In this document: in pieces, positions 50,884 to 58,157 of the stretch
How positions within the stretch are numbered: the first letter of the stretch is position 1
Layout of the letters: every line of letters starts with the position of its first letter
DNA from: Haliotispira sp965263485
GTDB lineage: Bacteria > Spirochaetota > Spirochaetia > SP-2023
Direction of reading: 5' to 3'
Length of the DNA: 64,000 nt
Assembly (NCBI GenBank): GCA_965263485.1
Contig: CBDHHO010000004.1
Span: 1,674,001 to 1,738,000, forward strand
Program-made: the position numbers and the translations under genes
Notes under the pieces: model-generated
What the model was told of the DNA's origin: nothing
Database searches by the model: none
What the model saw: the letters and a program-made list of their open reading frames with translations, nothing else

Positions 50884-51200
50884 TGAACCCGGTGCTTAAC
50901 CGTGCGTTCCAAGCGTTCGGCGAGGGACAGTTTGTCCTGAGTATAGTAGATTTTCAGGTTGGAAATGGAGGTGAGGGCTCCCTGCTCAATGCAGATGCGC
51001 TGGGACTGTGCCACAATGACCAGCAATTGCTCTAACTCGCCTTCCATCGTGGTTTCGGAGGGGCCGGTAAAGTACTTGATTCCGGTACTCTGGATGTATT
51101 CCAGGACGCAGTCGATGATGCGCCAGGATTCTAGGCGGTTGTATCGGGCTAACCGGGGCTCAATGCTGAAACTGATATAGCATTCTGGCTCAGCGGACAT
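50880..51200 (-). CDS. MTH1187/YkoF-type thiamine-binding protein (DUF77)
   Basis: A 106-residue protein: ECYISFSIEPRLARYNR, then VLEYIQSTGIKYFTGPSETTMEGE, the characteristic glycine-rich strand turn of the MTH1187 family. These small ferredoxin-like proteins bind thiamine and commonly sit in TPP-riboswitch operons with HMP transporters, as here. First gene after the riboswitch. It overlaps the permease start by 4 bp. Confidence 0.85.
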   Translation of the reverse strand: MSAEPECYISFSIEPRLARYNRLESWRIIDCVLEYIQSTGIKYFTGPSETTMEGELEQLLVIVAQSQRICIEQGALTSISNLKIYYTQDKLSLAERLERTVKHRVQ

Positions 51201-51431
51201 GGGAAGCCTCCTGGGGAGTCGATTTTCCTCAGGGTGTGCAGAGCGAACTGCTTATTTGCCCGGTCGCTTGGGATTAACAGAGGGAGGGATTTGCGCACTG
51301 CTTGTTCTGGCACTGCTCTATGTTTGTGGGGTATTCCACGATGGCAGAAACACTGATTCCTGCATAGATTCTGCAGAAAGTCGTTAACTGAGTGCTGCAA
51401 GAGAATGCTGTTTGGCCGCATTCAGAAAGCT

Positions 51432-51505
51432 ATCCTTCCCTACGCCAGTATGATCCGGATCAGGTGCAATGGGTTTGCTCTCAGGTTTGAAACCACCCCA
51501 AGGAT
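51432..51505 (-). promoter_or_regulatory. TPP (THI-box) riboswitch
   Basis: On the minus strand the aptamer runs from P1 ATCCTT through TGGGGTGG, the conserved CTGAGA, ACCCATTGCACCTGATC, CGGATCATACTGGCGTAGGG and P1 AAGGAT. The CUGAGA and the ACCUGAUC...GGCGUAGGGA blocks are the THI-box hallmarks. It precedes the DUF77-thiX-thiY-thiZ operon by about 230 bp, so thiamine diphosphate should repress it. The leader 51201-51431 contains no gene; I could not pick an unambiguous terminator hairpin. Confidence 0.93.
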
Positions 51506-51628
51506 GCGCCGGAGTCTAAGATAAAGGTGCTGCTTGTGTCAAGCGAGCGTATACGATCAATCCTACGATCAATCCCCGCAAATTTTTAGGGAACTTCCAA
51601 AAATTTGCTTTTCTTGGGAGGCTCCCAT

Positions 51629-52251
51629 GCGAGCTGGCGCAGCATGGGAGAAATGGGGAGGGCCGTGCGGAGCCAAGGCCCGACCTTCCTTTCTGCGAGC
51701 TGGCGCAGCATGGGAGAAATGGGGAGGGCCGTGCGGAGCCAAGGCCCGACCATCCTTTTCTGCGAGCTGGCGCAGCATGGGAGAAATGGGGAGGGCCGTG
51801 CGGAGCCAAGGCCCGACCATCCTTTTCTGCGAGCTGGCGCAGCATGGGAGAAATGGGGAGGGCCGTGCGGAGCCAAGGCCCGACCATCCTTTTCTGCGAG
51901 CTGGCGCAGCATGGGAGAAATGGGGAGGGCCGTGCGGAGCCAAGGCCCGACCATCCTTTTCTGCGAGCTGGCGCAGCATGGGAGAAATGGGGAGGGCCGT
52001 GCGGAGCCAAGGCCCGACCTTCCTTTCTGCGAGCTGGCGCAGCATGGGAGAAATGGGGAGGGCCGTGCGGAGCCAAGGCCCGACCATCCTTTTCTGCGAG
52101 CTGGCGCAGCATGGGAGAAATGGGGAGGGCCGTGCGGAGCCAAGGCCCGACCATCCTCCTTGACAACTGGGCGAGCTGGCGCAGCATGGGAGAAATGGGG
52201 AGGGCCGTGCGCAGCCAAGGCCCGACCATCCTCTTTTGCGAGCTGGCGCAG
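51629..52251 (+). repeat. 66-67 bp tandem repeat array, ten copies
   Basis: Same orientation as the 12.7-kb array. Units begin GCGAGCTGGCGCAGCATGGG and are 66 bp when ending CCTTCCTTTCT and 67 bp when ending CCATCCTTTTCT. Most units carry GTGCGGAGCC; the last carries GTGCGCAGCC. One unit end contains TTGACAACTGG. A MITE-like left end (GGGAACTTCCAAAAATTTGC) lies at 51589. All long frames here are repeat-derived. Confidence 0.95.
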
Positions 52252-52633
52252 CCCCTCAATGAGCGAGCATCTGGCTGAATGCAAAAAAAACCGGATACCC
52301 TTCCGTGTCCGGGGGTTCAGAGCCGGACATTCGACCCAACAATCAATCGTTGCTTTTCCGCTGCAACGTAACCTGAGACTCTTCCGTGGGAACATTAGCG
52401 AGTATAAGCGTAGACCCTGAAGTCCAGGGAGCGGAGGCGGAAGTTCCAGCCGGGATCTCCAACCAGATACCGGCCCTTCCGGGAGGCGTCTTAAATACCA
52501 GTGTTAGTTTATGGCGAATACGTTCATACGATGCCGGTACCTTAGATGTATAATTGTTTCCCCCGTCATTTAAATTAACAATGGTCAGATTGTACGCCGT
52601 TTCCGCAATACTTGCGGGGGGATTATCGGGATC
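52245..52633. repeat. Segmental duplication, copy A (lipoprotein side)
   Basis: About 389 bp nearly identical to 53417-53806. It covers the array end, a terminator and the last 90-95 codons of lipoprotein gene 3. The match ends within the GGGGATTATCGG stretch encoding DNPPAS. Confidence 0.85.
52283..52312 (-). terminator. Terminator of lipoprotein gene 3
   Basis: On the minus strand CCGGACACGGAAGGGTATCCGG forms a hairpin (outer CCGGA/TCCGG) followed by eight T, 30 bp after the stop. It is duplicated at 53457-53486 after the chimeric baseplate gene. Confidence 0.85.
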
Positions 52634-53076
52634 CTGCCCCCTGGCCCCAAAATCTATGCGGTGGCTGGCCCTCGAAGCCAGACGATCTGCCTCAATGCTG
52701 GCTATACTTGCACTGCCGTCGGCACTGACATGCAAGGTCCCCAAGTACACGGAATGGGCAGAATAAGTATGTCCACCTGCGAAATAGTTTCCATAGTTCT
52801 GAGGAACGACAATCTTGTTGCTGTTGGTGATGATGTAGTCCCCGGCCCATGCGAACGGCGGCGGGGCGGGAGGGTTTTGGGCAGAGCCTCCGCCGGATCC
52901 GCCGGGCGGGTCGCAGCCGAGCAGAAGGGCCGAAAAGAGAAGGAGGGCAAACGGCCGCAAAAAGGCCGCAAAAAAATAGTTTTCCCTGCTATATAATTTT
53001 AATTTTTTCGATGAGCGATGAGCGATGAGCGATGAGCGATGAGCGATGAGCGAATTTTACTGAACTTGTGTTCCAT
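52343..53076 (-). pseudogene. Phase-variable lipoprotein gene 3, currently out of frame (OFF)
   Basis: ATG 53076 with AAGGAG upstream starts MEHKFSKIR and passes six CGCTCAT units (minus strand), then stops after HRKN exactly as gene 1. The other frame continues SKKLKLYSRENYFFAAFLRP, lipobox ALLLGC, DPPGGSGGG and 190 residues to TAG/TGA at 52343. TTG 52960 could start the lipoprotein without the repeat but has no good ribosome site. The signal and spacer resemble gene 2; the C-terminal 95 residues (TAYNLTIVNLND, RIRHKLTLVFKTPPGRAGIW) are shared with the chimeric phage gene at 53517. Confidence 0.82.
53011..53052 (-). repeat. Heptanucleotide repeat (CGCTCAT)6 in lipoprotein gene 3
   Basis: Six perfect units on the minus strand, same unit and number as gene 1. 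Addition of one unit would place the lipoprotein in frame with MEHKFSKIR. Confidence 0.95.
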
Positions 53077-53262
53077 TGTGCAATACTCCTTGGTATTATT
53101 ATGCAAAACAATGCATAAAGATGATGTTCCGGCGGAGGTCGGAATGGTTTTAATAAAAGATGAAATAGAGATATGAAATAGCTTGTTCTTCTCAAAGAAT
53201 ACACGATTCCCCCGCGGAGGGCAAGAGAAATTGCAGGAAAATCCCTAAAAATTGGCTTTTCT
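53077..53262 (-). promoter_or_regulatory. Conserved leader of lipoprotein gene 3
   Basis: Third copy of the leader cassette, with GCATTGTTTTGCATAATAA and AAGGAG before the ATG. Its outer edge (AATTGGCTTTTCTTGCG) joins directly to the repeat array at 53277, as in gene 1. Confidence 0.72.
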
Positions 53263-53276
53263 TGCGAGGCTCCCAT

Positions 53277-53425
53277 GCGAGCTGGCGCAGCATGGGAGAA
53301 CCAGGGGAGGGCCATGCGCAGCCAAGGCCCGACCCTCATTTCTGCGAGCTGGCGCAGCATGGGAGAACCAGGGGAGGGCCGTGCGCAGCCAAGGCCCGAC
53401 CTTCCTCTTTTGCGAGCTGGCGCAG
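53277..53425 (+). repeat. 66-67 bp tandem repeat array, about 2.2 copies
   Basis: Units at 53277 and 53344 and a partial at 53412, variant with GAGAACCAGGGG. The partial last unit GCGAGCTGGCGCAGCCCCTC is identical to the end of the 51.6-kb array, so it is part of the segmental duplication. Confidence 0.92.
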
Positions 53426-53806
53426 CCCCTCAATGAGCGAGCATCTGGCTGAATGCAAAAAAAACCGGATACCCTTCCGTGTCCGGGGGTTCAGAGCCGG
53501 ACATTCGACCCAACAATCAATCGTTGCTTTTCCGCTGCAACGTAACCTGAGACTCTTCCGTGGGAACATTAGCGAGTATAAGCGTAGACCCTGAAGTCCA
53601 GGGAGCGGAGGCGGAAGTTCCAGCCGGGATCTCCAACCAGATACCGGCCCTTCCGGGAGGCGTCTTAAATACCAGTCTTAGATTATGGCGAATACGTTCA
53701 TACGATGCCGGTACCTTAGATGTATAAATTATTCCCCCGTCATTTAAATCAACAATGGTCAGATTGTACGCCGTTTCCGCAATACTTGCGGGGGGATTAT
53801 CGGTAT
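53417..53806. repeat. Segmental duplication, copy B (prophage side)
   Basis: Partner of 52245-52633. It carries repeat-array end, terminator and lipoprotein 3' coding DNA into the baseplate gene. A few substitutions (for example GTGTTAG to GTCTTAG) show it is not brand new. Confidence 0.85.
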
Positions 53807-54314
53807 CCACGCCCCCGCCAATGCCGCTTGCGGCAACCGTTGCCGTGGCATCCAATCCCGCAGGACGGCTGCTCGCCAGTGCCAGCTCTTCGCCTGCTGC
53901 CAGATTGCCCGCGCTGCCGGTCTTCTGGGCCAGTACCCGCCCGACATACTGCCCTCCCGAGACCACCCCAGAGGTAAGCAGACCGTAGAGCTGCCCGCCG
54001 CGATGTTTCCACAGGCTGCCCGAGGGAATCGCCGTGCCGTCCACCCCGCTAAAAACCACCTCCCCCACAGCGTAAGTCGGATCCAGCGGCGGCACCCGGT
54101 CGCGCCAGTGCTCGCGCAGGATTTCTCCGGAGGCCGTGTCCGGGAAAATCTCCCGCAGCAGGGTCTCAATATTCGCCTGCGTCAGATAACGCCCACCGGC
54201 CCGCACTCCGGCCAGCACCTTCAGCAGGCTGTGGCGTGGGGTATTGGCCAGCGGAGAGTAGGCCGCCAGGGTCTTCTGCTCTTCGGCCCGTATCAGTTCA
54301 TCTAAACTTGCCAT
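53517..54314 (-). CDS. Chimera: Mu-like baseplate J (gp47) N-terminus fused to lipoprotein C-terminus
   Basis: A 265-residue frame. Residues 1-170 are the start of a phage baseplate assembly J protein: MASLDELIRAEEQKT, ANIETLLREIFPDTASGEIL, GEVVFSGVDGTAIPSGSLWKH, TGSAGNLAAGEELALASSRP. From about residue 171 (VDT|DNPPAS) it switches to the C-terminus of lipoprotein gene 3. A normal gp47 is about 350-390 residues, so the phage domain is truncated and the protein cannot serve as a baseplate wedge. The lipoprotein piece has no signal peptide here. Head to tail with GP46 (overlap of 13 bp). Confidence 0.85.
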   Translation of the reverse strand: MASLDELIRAEEQKTLAAYSPLANTPRHSLLKVLAGVRAGGRYLTQANIETLLREIFPDTASGEILREHWRDRVPPLDPTYAVGEVVFSGVDGTAIPSGSLWKHRGGQLYGLLTSGVVSGGQYVGRVLAQKTGSAGNLAAGEELALASSRPAGLDATATVAASGIGGGVDTDNPPASIAETAYNLTIVDLNDGGIIYTSKVPASYERIRHNLRLVFKTPPGRAGIWLEIPAGTSASAPWTSGSTLILANVPTEESQVTLQRKSND

Positions 54315-54607
54315 ATGGCCTCCAACAGCTCGGTCTCGCCTCCGGGCCGGGTAACTTCAATCCTGTAAGCGATGCCGCCCCGCCCCCGGCGTTCGGTCTC
54401 CACCCGGATTCCGGCGGCCAGTGCGTCATCGAGGAGCCATTGCAGGGCTGCGATACAGTAGCTCTGAAACAGCGCAGGCGTGCGGGAATCCACCTTCTCA
54501 ATGCGGTAGATCTGCGAGCCGAAGGCGGGGTCGGCCCACCAAGAGCCCTTGTGCGTGCCGAGGCTCATTTGCACTAAGTCGCTGATGGACTGCTTATCGA
54601 AGGTCAT
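54302..54607 (-). CDS. Phage GP46 family baseplate protein
   Basis: A 101-residue Mu gp46-like protein (baseplate component): LGTHKGSWWADPAFGSQIYRIEKVDSRT (in parts GSWWADPAFGSQIY), LQWLLDDALAAGIRVETERR and RIEVTRPGGE. Length normal. Between the unknown 307-residue gene and the baseplate J gene, the usual Mu order 46-47. Overlaps both by a few bases. Confidence 0.85.
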   Translation of the reverse strand: MTFDKQSISDLVQMSLGTHKGSWWADPAFGSQIYRIEKVDSRTPALFQSYCIAALQWLLDDALAAGIRVETERRGRGGIAYRIEVTRPGGETELLEAIWQV

Positions 54608-55527
54608 TTGACGACTTCCATCACATAGTTATAGTCATCTTTTCGTTTCAAACTGGCAAACTCCGCCTCACTGGGGAACCCCAAGGCCCCTTCGCGGCCC
54701 AAAGCCTTGTTGACTGCATTCATATCAACACCGTGGTAGGCGGCGATGCCGTACTTGAGGGCATCTTCTGCGCTGCGCCCCTCGCTGATTCTATCTCCGG
54801 CCCTATGGCACTTCTTCAGCAAGGCCGCCGCAATCATAAAATTCTCCAGCACCTTGACGTTCTGCTTGCCCATCGGGTTGTACTTTACGCTGATGTCATT
54901 CAGCTTATAGCTACTCATGGCAAGCTGCATGCGAGTTTTGAGTTTGATTTCCTGCATAACCTTGTCCAGATACTGCGGGAAGTAGGCCCCATAAGCCGCT
55001 ACTGCTTGATCCCAAGCCCCTTGGCTGATCTGGCCGCGGCCTACTGAACTATTAATATCACGGGTGGGATTCTTGGGATTACCGATGGCCCCCAAAACAC
55101 CATAGGCCCCTTCGACAAGCACGATGCCAAGCCCTGCCCCTGCCAAGGCAAGCCAACCCGCAAGTGAGCCCAGAGTAATCCCGATTCCGAATTTGGCAGC
55201 GACAGTGCCTATGCCAGCACCAAGACCAGCACCAAGACCAGCACCTCCTGCGGCGTACCAGCCCGCATCATCCATTTCGGCGATGCCTTTGACCGGCAGG
55301 CTCATGGCAAACAAAGCCCTGCCCCAAGCATTGGGAATGCTGGGAAAATCATCGTTCCATTCCCAATCCGCAGCTTCGGCATCGATAATACCCTGAATCA
55401 AAGCGGGCTTTATCAAAGCCTTTAACTCTTCTGGCAAAGGCGCTTGGGGTAAAAGGACTTCCATGGCCAGTTCTTGCAGCCTGGCATCGCTGATGCTTGC
55501 CTTAATCTCACCTTTAAATATATTCAT
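54604..55527 (-). CDS. Hypothetical prophage protein with glycine-rich membrane segment
   Basis: A 307-residue protein I do not recognise. Residues 95-150 are a glycine/alanine-rich hydrophobic stretch (GGAGLGAGLGAGIGTVAAKF, GWLALAGAGLGIVLVEGAYG) like glycine-zipper or holin-like segments. The rest is helical and hydrophilic (YLDKVMQEIKLKTRMQLAM). It lies upstream of and overlapping GP46 by 4 bp, so it belongs to the prophage tail module or is cargo. ATG follows a short GGAG-like site. Confidence 0.6.
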   Translation of the reverse strand: MNIFKGEIKASISDARLQELAMEVLLPQAPLPEELKALIKPALIQGIIDAEAADWEWNDDFPSIPNAWGRALFAMSLPVKGIAEMDDAGWYAAGGAGLGAGLGAGIGTVAAKFGIGITLGSLAGWLALAGAGLGIVLVEGAYGVLGAIGNPKNPTRDINSSVGRGQISQGAWDQAVAAYGAYFPQYLDKVMQEIKLKTRMQLAMSSYKLNDISVKYNPMGKQNVKVLENFMIAAALLKKCHRAGDRISEGRSAEDALKYGIAAYHGVDMNAVNKALGREGALGFPSEAEFASLKRKDDYNYVMEVVK

Positions 55528-55539
55528 TTCTTTAAGCTC

Positions 55540-55878
55540 CTATGTTTCTAATTCAAAAATACCAACTGTGTCACTATTTTGGTCGCCGAGAGTGGAGCCC
55601 TCTTGGTCGCCGGAGGCTTGAGACTCTTGTCCCGATCCGGCCACAGAATTGCCATCTGTGCCTGTTGAAGAGCCTGCTCCGTGTAAGACCTTATCGCTTT
55701 CCACCTGCGAATAGTCCGGTAGCTGCAAGGTTCCGAGCGCAGTCAATAAAGCGGCTTGAAACGCACTGGGGCTGCCGTTGCCCGGCTCGTTGACCGGCGT
55801 TTGCAGGCTTTGCTGCAAGGTCTGCAATATCTGCGTCACCCGATCCAGCTGGCTTTGCAGCTCTTCCCATTTGAGCAG
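55540..55878 (-). pseudogene. Prophage protein fragment, minus strand
   Basis: An open frame of about 110 residues without a convincing start: KWEELQSQLDRVTQILQTLQ, NGSPSAFQAALLTALGTLQL, PDYSQVESDKVLHGAG, then a Ser/Gly/Gln-rich tail. The pattern recalls phage structural proteins, and spacing to the next gene is 12 bp. Upstream it collides with the plus-strand portal-like fragment near 55880, so it is probably truncated at an inversion or deletion junction. Confidence 0.4.
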
Positions 55879-55879
55879 G

Positions 55880-56070
55880 CCGCCCTGGACGAAATGCAGG
55901 AAGACTACTTTGCCGCACTGGAAAAAGAAGAGGACTTTGAAGGGGCCTTCAACGCGATTACAAAGCGGTATAAAAGCCGCAAACAAAGCAAACAGCGCAG
56001 CAAACTGGCCCACCATATAGACGAACTGCGCCACGTGAGCCGCAACAGCGGAGCCCATGATGCCACGTAA
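55880..56070 (+). pseudogene. C-terminal end of a Mu-like portal (DUF935-like) protein, remnant
   Basis: About 63 residues open to the stop at 56070: EQAALDEMQEDYFAALEKEE, DFEGAFNAITKRYKSRKQSK, HHIDELRHVSRNSGAHDAT. It ends overlapping the head morphogenesis gene by 14 bp, where Mu-type phages have the portal gene. The upstream 90% is missing. The identity is inferred from position. Confidence 0.45.
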
Positions 56071-57316
56071 CGATGCCGCCCCGCCCAAGCCCAAAGAAGC
56101 CATCGACTTCCTCAAACGCAAGAAAATAGTCGAAAGCGAAGCCTGGGACGACCTGAAATGGGGCGAACACTCCCACGCCTTCACCGCCGCCCACAGTGCC
56201 GGGGCGGGCATTCTGGACGAACTGCACAAAATACTTATAGATTCCCAGCAAAGCGGCCAGAGCTATCAGAAGACCAAGCGGGAAATCAAGGCACTGATGG
56301 CACAGAAGGGCTGGTATGGCCGCGCGGATATCGACCCCGAGGCCACCACCCCGGAGGGCAAACCCGACAAAGCGCGGCGCAGACAAGCCAAAGAATACAT
56401 CAACTGGCGCATTGGCATCATCTACCAGCAGAACCAGCTCACCGCCTACAGTGCCGCTCAGACCCGCAAACTCTGGGAAACCCAGCACCTTTATCCCTAC
56501 TGGCAATACAAGCAACGCCAACGCAAGAACAAACGCCAAAGCCACGCCGCCTGGCACAACATGGTACTCAAAGCCGACGATCCGGCCTGGGATACCATCA
56601 CCCCGCCCAACGGCTGGCGTTGCGCCTGCTATCGCAGCCCGCTCACGCAATCTCAAGCCGAAAGGGAGTGGCAGGCGGGAGCCCGGAAGAACCTGCCCGG
56701 TCCGGGGGAAGGGGCACCGAAACTCGACCCAACCTGGGCCTACAACCCCGCCAAAGAAGCCCTGGCCCCCAACTGGAAAAGCTACGACGGCCTGCGCAAA
56801 GCCGGAGCCCTGCGCAGCGTGATGGAAAACTATCGCAATGACATCGCCAAAGTACAGATGAGTCCGGGGGAATGGCGCAAATACAGCCGCACGGCAATAG
56901 AAGAAGTCCGTCCGACCACCAATGTTCCCGTGCACATGGCCACCCTGGAACAGAAAGTCATTGATGCCCTGGGCGGCGCGGCGAAAGTGGATGCCAAGCT
57001 TATGGCAACGGAAACACAACTGCGTCACGCCACCCGAGGTCGAGCGGGGGGCCGGCGGAAAAAGCCCGAAGGCTTCAACCCCGAACGAGACCTAAGCCTG
57101 GACGAAATTGCCGACATGCCTCGGAGCCTGGCCGCTCCCGATGCCATATACCGGGAGCAGGGAGAATGGATATTCATCTACAAACTAAACAGCACAAAGG
57201 AAGCGCGAGTCATATTCCGCCAGAACGGAACTCGGCCACTGCAACTGGTCAGCTTTAGTAAAGTACGATTGGGGGAAACAGGAAAATCAACAGGCAATGC
57301 CATATATACAAAATAA
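56057..57316 (+). CDS. Mu F-like head morphogenesis protein with C-terminal PBECR-type nuclease domain
   Basis: A 419-residue protein. Residues 1-220 are the phage head morphogenesis (Mu gp30 F/SPP1 gp7) domain: EAWDDLKWGEHSHAFTAAHS, RIGIIYQQNQLTAYSAAQTR, YPYWQYKQRQRKNKRQSHAA, PPNGWRCACYR. Residues 335-419 form a second domain, ERDLSLDEIADMPRSL, WIFIYKLNSTKEARVIFRQN, resembling the barnase/EndoU/ColicinE5/RelE-like nucleases (PBECR) found at the end of phage head proteins. A linker of Gly/Arg (RGRAGGRRKKPEG) separates them. The family of the C-terminal domain is inferred from position and strand pattern. Confidence 0.8.
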   Translation: MMPRNDAAPPKPKEAIDFLKRKKIVESEAWDDLKWGEHSHAFTAAHSAGAGILDELHKILIDSQQSGQSYQKTKREIKALMAQKGWYGRADIDPEATTPEGKPDKARRRQAKEYINWRIGIIYQQNQLTAYSAAQTRKLWETQHLYPYWQYKQRQRKNKRQSHAAWHNMVLKADDPAWDTITPPNGWRCACYRSPLTQSQAEREWQAGARKNLPGPGEGAPKLDPTWAYNPAKEALAPNWKSYDGLRKAGALRSVMENYRNDIAKVQMSPGEWRKYSRTAIEEVRPTTNVPVHMATLEQKVIDALGGAAKVDAKLMATETQLRHATRGRAGGRRKKPEGFNPERDLSLDEIADMPRSLAAPDAIYREQGEWIFIYKLNSTKEARVIFRQNGTRPLQLVSFSKVRLGETGKSTGNAIYTK

Positions 57317-57317
57317 A

Positions 57318-57398
57318 CCCTGTGACGGTCCGACTCGAACGGCATCTGGCCATCGTTGATTGGGCCTCGCTTATCCAACTAGCGTACTTACCACAGGG
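57318..57398 (-). other. tRNA-like element 1 behind the nuclease domain
   Basis: On the minus strand an 81-nt stretch has a perfect 7-bp outer stem (CCCTGTG/CACAGGG), a D-arm-like GCTAGTTGGATAAGC and a T-loop-like GTTCGAGTC. The anticodon region (GGCCCAATCAACGATGGCC) does not make a 5-bp stem with a 7-nt loop, and the gap before the D arm is too long, so a standard tRNA is unlikely. It begins 2 bp after the nuclease stop. Confidence 0.45.
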
Positions 57399-57449
57399 CT
57401 TACGAGGACACTATAACAAAAAACGACTAAAAGAACAAGGAGAAAGACA

Positions 57450-57530
57450 ATGAAAGCATCCACGGAGGGCGGGGACGCAACAAAAACGGAGAGCCCCGCC
57501 CCGAACGCGACCTCAGCCTGCCGCAGATAG
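57450..57530 (+). pseudogene. Start of a small prophage gene interrupted by a nuclease cassette
   Basis: ATG 57450 with AAGGAG upstream begins MKAST, identical in leader and first codons to the gene at 57880, then runs into the second nuclease module in another frame and stops after 26 codons. Confidence 0.65.
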
Positions 57531-57742
57531 CCGACATGCCCGGCAAGCTGGCCAACCCCGAACAAATCTTCCGGGACCAGCAAAACGGCACCTGGCTATT
57601 CGTCTACGACCTGAACGACGGGGAAGAAGCCCGCGTAGTATTCCGTCAGAACGGAAACAGACCGCTGCAACTGGTCAGCTATACCAAAGTATCTATAGGG
57701 AACACACGAGTAACAACAGGAGAACCAGTATATAAAAAATAA
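57467..57742 (+). pseudogene. Second, silent copy of the PBECR-type nuclease domain
   Basis: In the frame ending at 57742 the sequence reads GGRGRNKNGEPRPERDLSLP, QIADMPGKLANPEQIF, WLFVYDLNDGEEARVVFRQN and LQLVSYTKVSIGNT, about 65% like the C-terminus of the head protein including its Gly/Arg linker. It has no ribosome site in frame and is out of frame with ATG 57450. It looks like a displaced cassette; exchange at the linker would swap it onto the head protein. Confidence 0.75.
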
Positions 57743-57829
57743 GCCCTTGTGGTGGGTCGACTCGAACGACATATACATATGCAAAAAGCAGGGATGCTCG
57801 CTTACCAACTAGCGTACTTACCACAGGGC
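57743..57829 (-). other. tRNA-like element 2 behind the silent cassette
   Basis: Minus strand: outer stem GCCCTGTGG/CCACAAGGGC (one bulge), D arm CGCT-AGTTGGTA-AGCG, T arm GTCG-TTCGAGT-CGAC. The first 27 nt are identical to element 1, the centre is different. The D and T arms are more tRNA-like than in element 1, but the outer stem is bulged and the anticodon arm irregular. Confidence 0.45.
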
Positions 57830-57879
57830 TTACGAGGACACTATAGCAGAAAACGACCAAAAAAACAAGGAGAAAGACT

Positions 57880-58020
57880 ATGAAAGCATCGACGGAATGG
57901 AAACACAAACTACGCTATTTGCCGCACAACCTGCTGGGGCACCCGCTGATGGGGCTGCTCCAACTGTGCGGCCTGTGGAGGCTGAGCCAATGGATACACG
58001 ACTGGACACTCCCACGATGA
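57880..58020 (+). CDS. Small prophage protein
   Basis: A 46-residue protein, MKASTEWKHKLRYLPHNLLG then HPLMGLLQLCGLWRLSQWIH. The HNLxxHPLMG...W.H pattern recalls small conserved phage proteins of unknown function. AAGGAG lies 8 bp upstream of ATG 57880. It overlaps the next start (ATGA). Confidence 0.65.
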   Translation: MKASTEWKHKLRYLPHNLLGHPLMGLLQLCGLWRLSQWIHDWTLPR

Positions 58021-58157
58021 GCGCAGAAATAATGACAAACACGAACGACGGGGAAAACTCTGAAGAAGACTTCCTCAAAGGCATCGATCCGGCCCCCATC
58101 CCCGCAGACCCCGACGCTCTCACCAGTGCCTGCGCCCTGGACGGCGGATGCAGCTGA
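58017..58157 (+). CDS. Small acidic prophage protein
   Basis: A 46-residue acidic protein (MSAEIMTNTNDGENSEEDF, ending CALDGGCS). ATG overlaps the previous TGA and its own stop overlaps the next ATG (TGATG), so it is part of a coupled run. No family recognised. A longer frame from 57897 exists but overlaps the preceding gene. Confidence 0.5.
   Translation: MSAEIMTNTNDGENSEEDFLKGIDPAPIPADPDALTSACALDGGCS

Noticed and set aside
51629..52251. CRISPR array
   Set aside because: The whole 66-67 bp unit repeats with no unique spacers, and no cas genes are near.
57318..57829. Two functional tRNA genes
   Set aside because: The anticodon arm and spacing do not fit a cloverleaf, and the outer stem of the second is bulged. 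Kept as tRNA-like elements only.
57897..58157. 86-codon gene starting at 57897
   Set aside because: It overlaps the better-supported small gene at 57880-58020 in another frame; the coupled start at 58017 is preferred.
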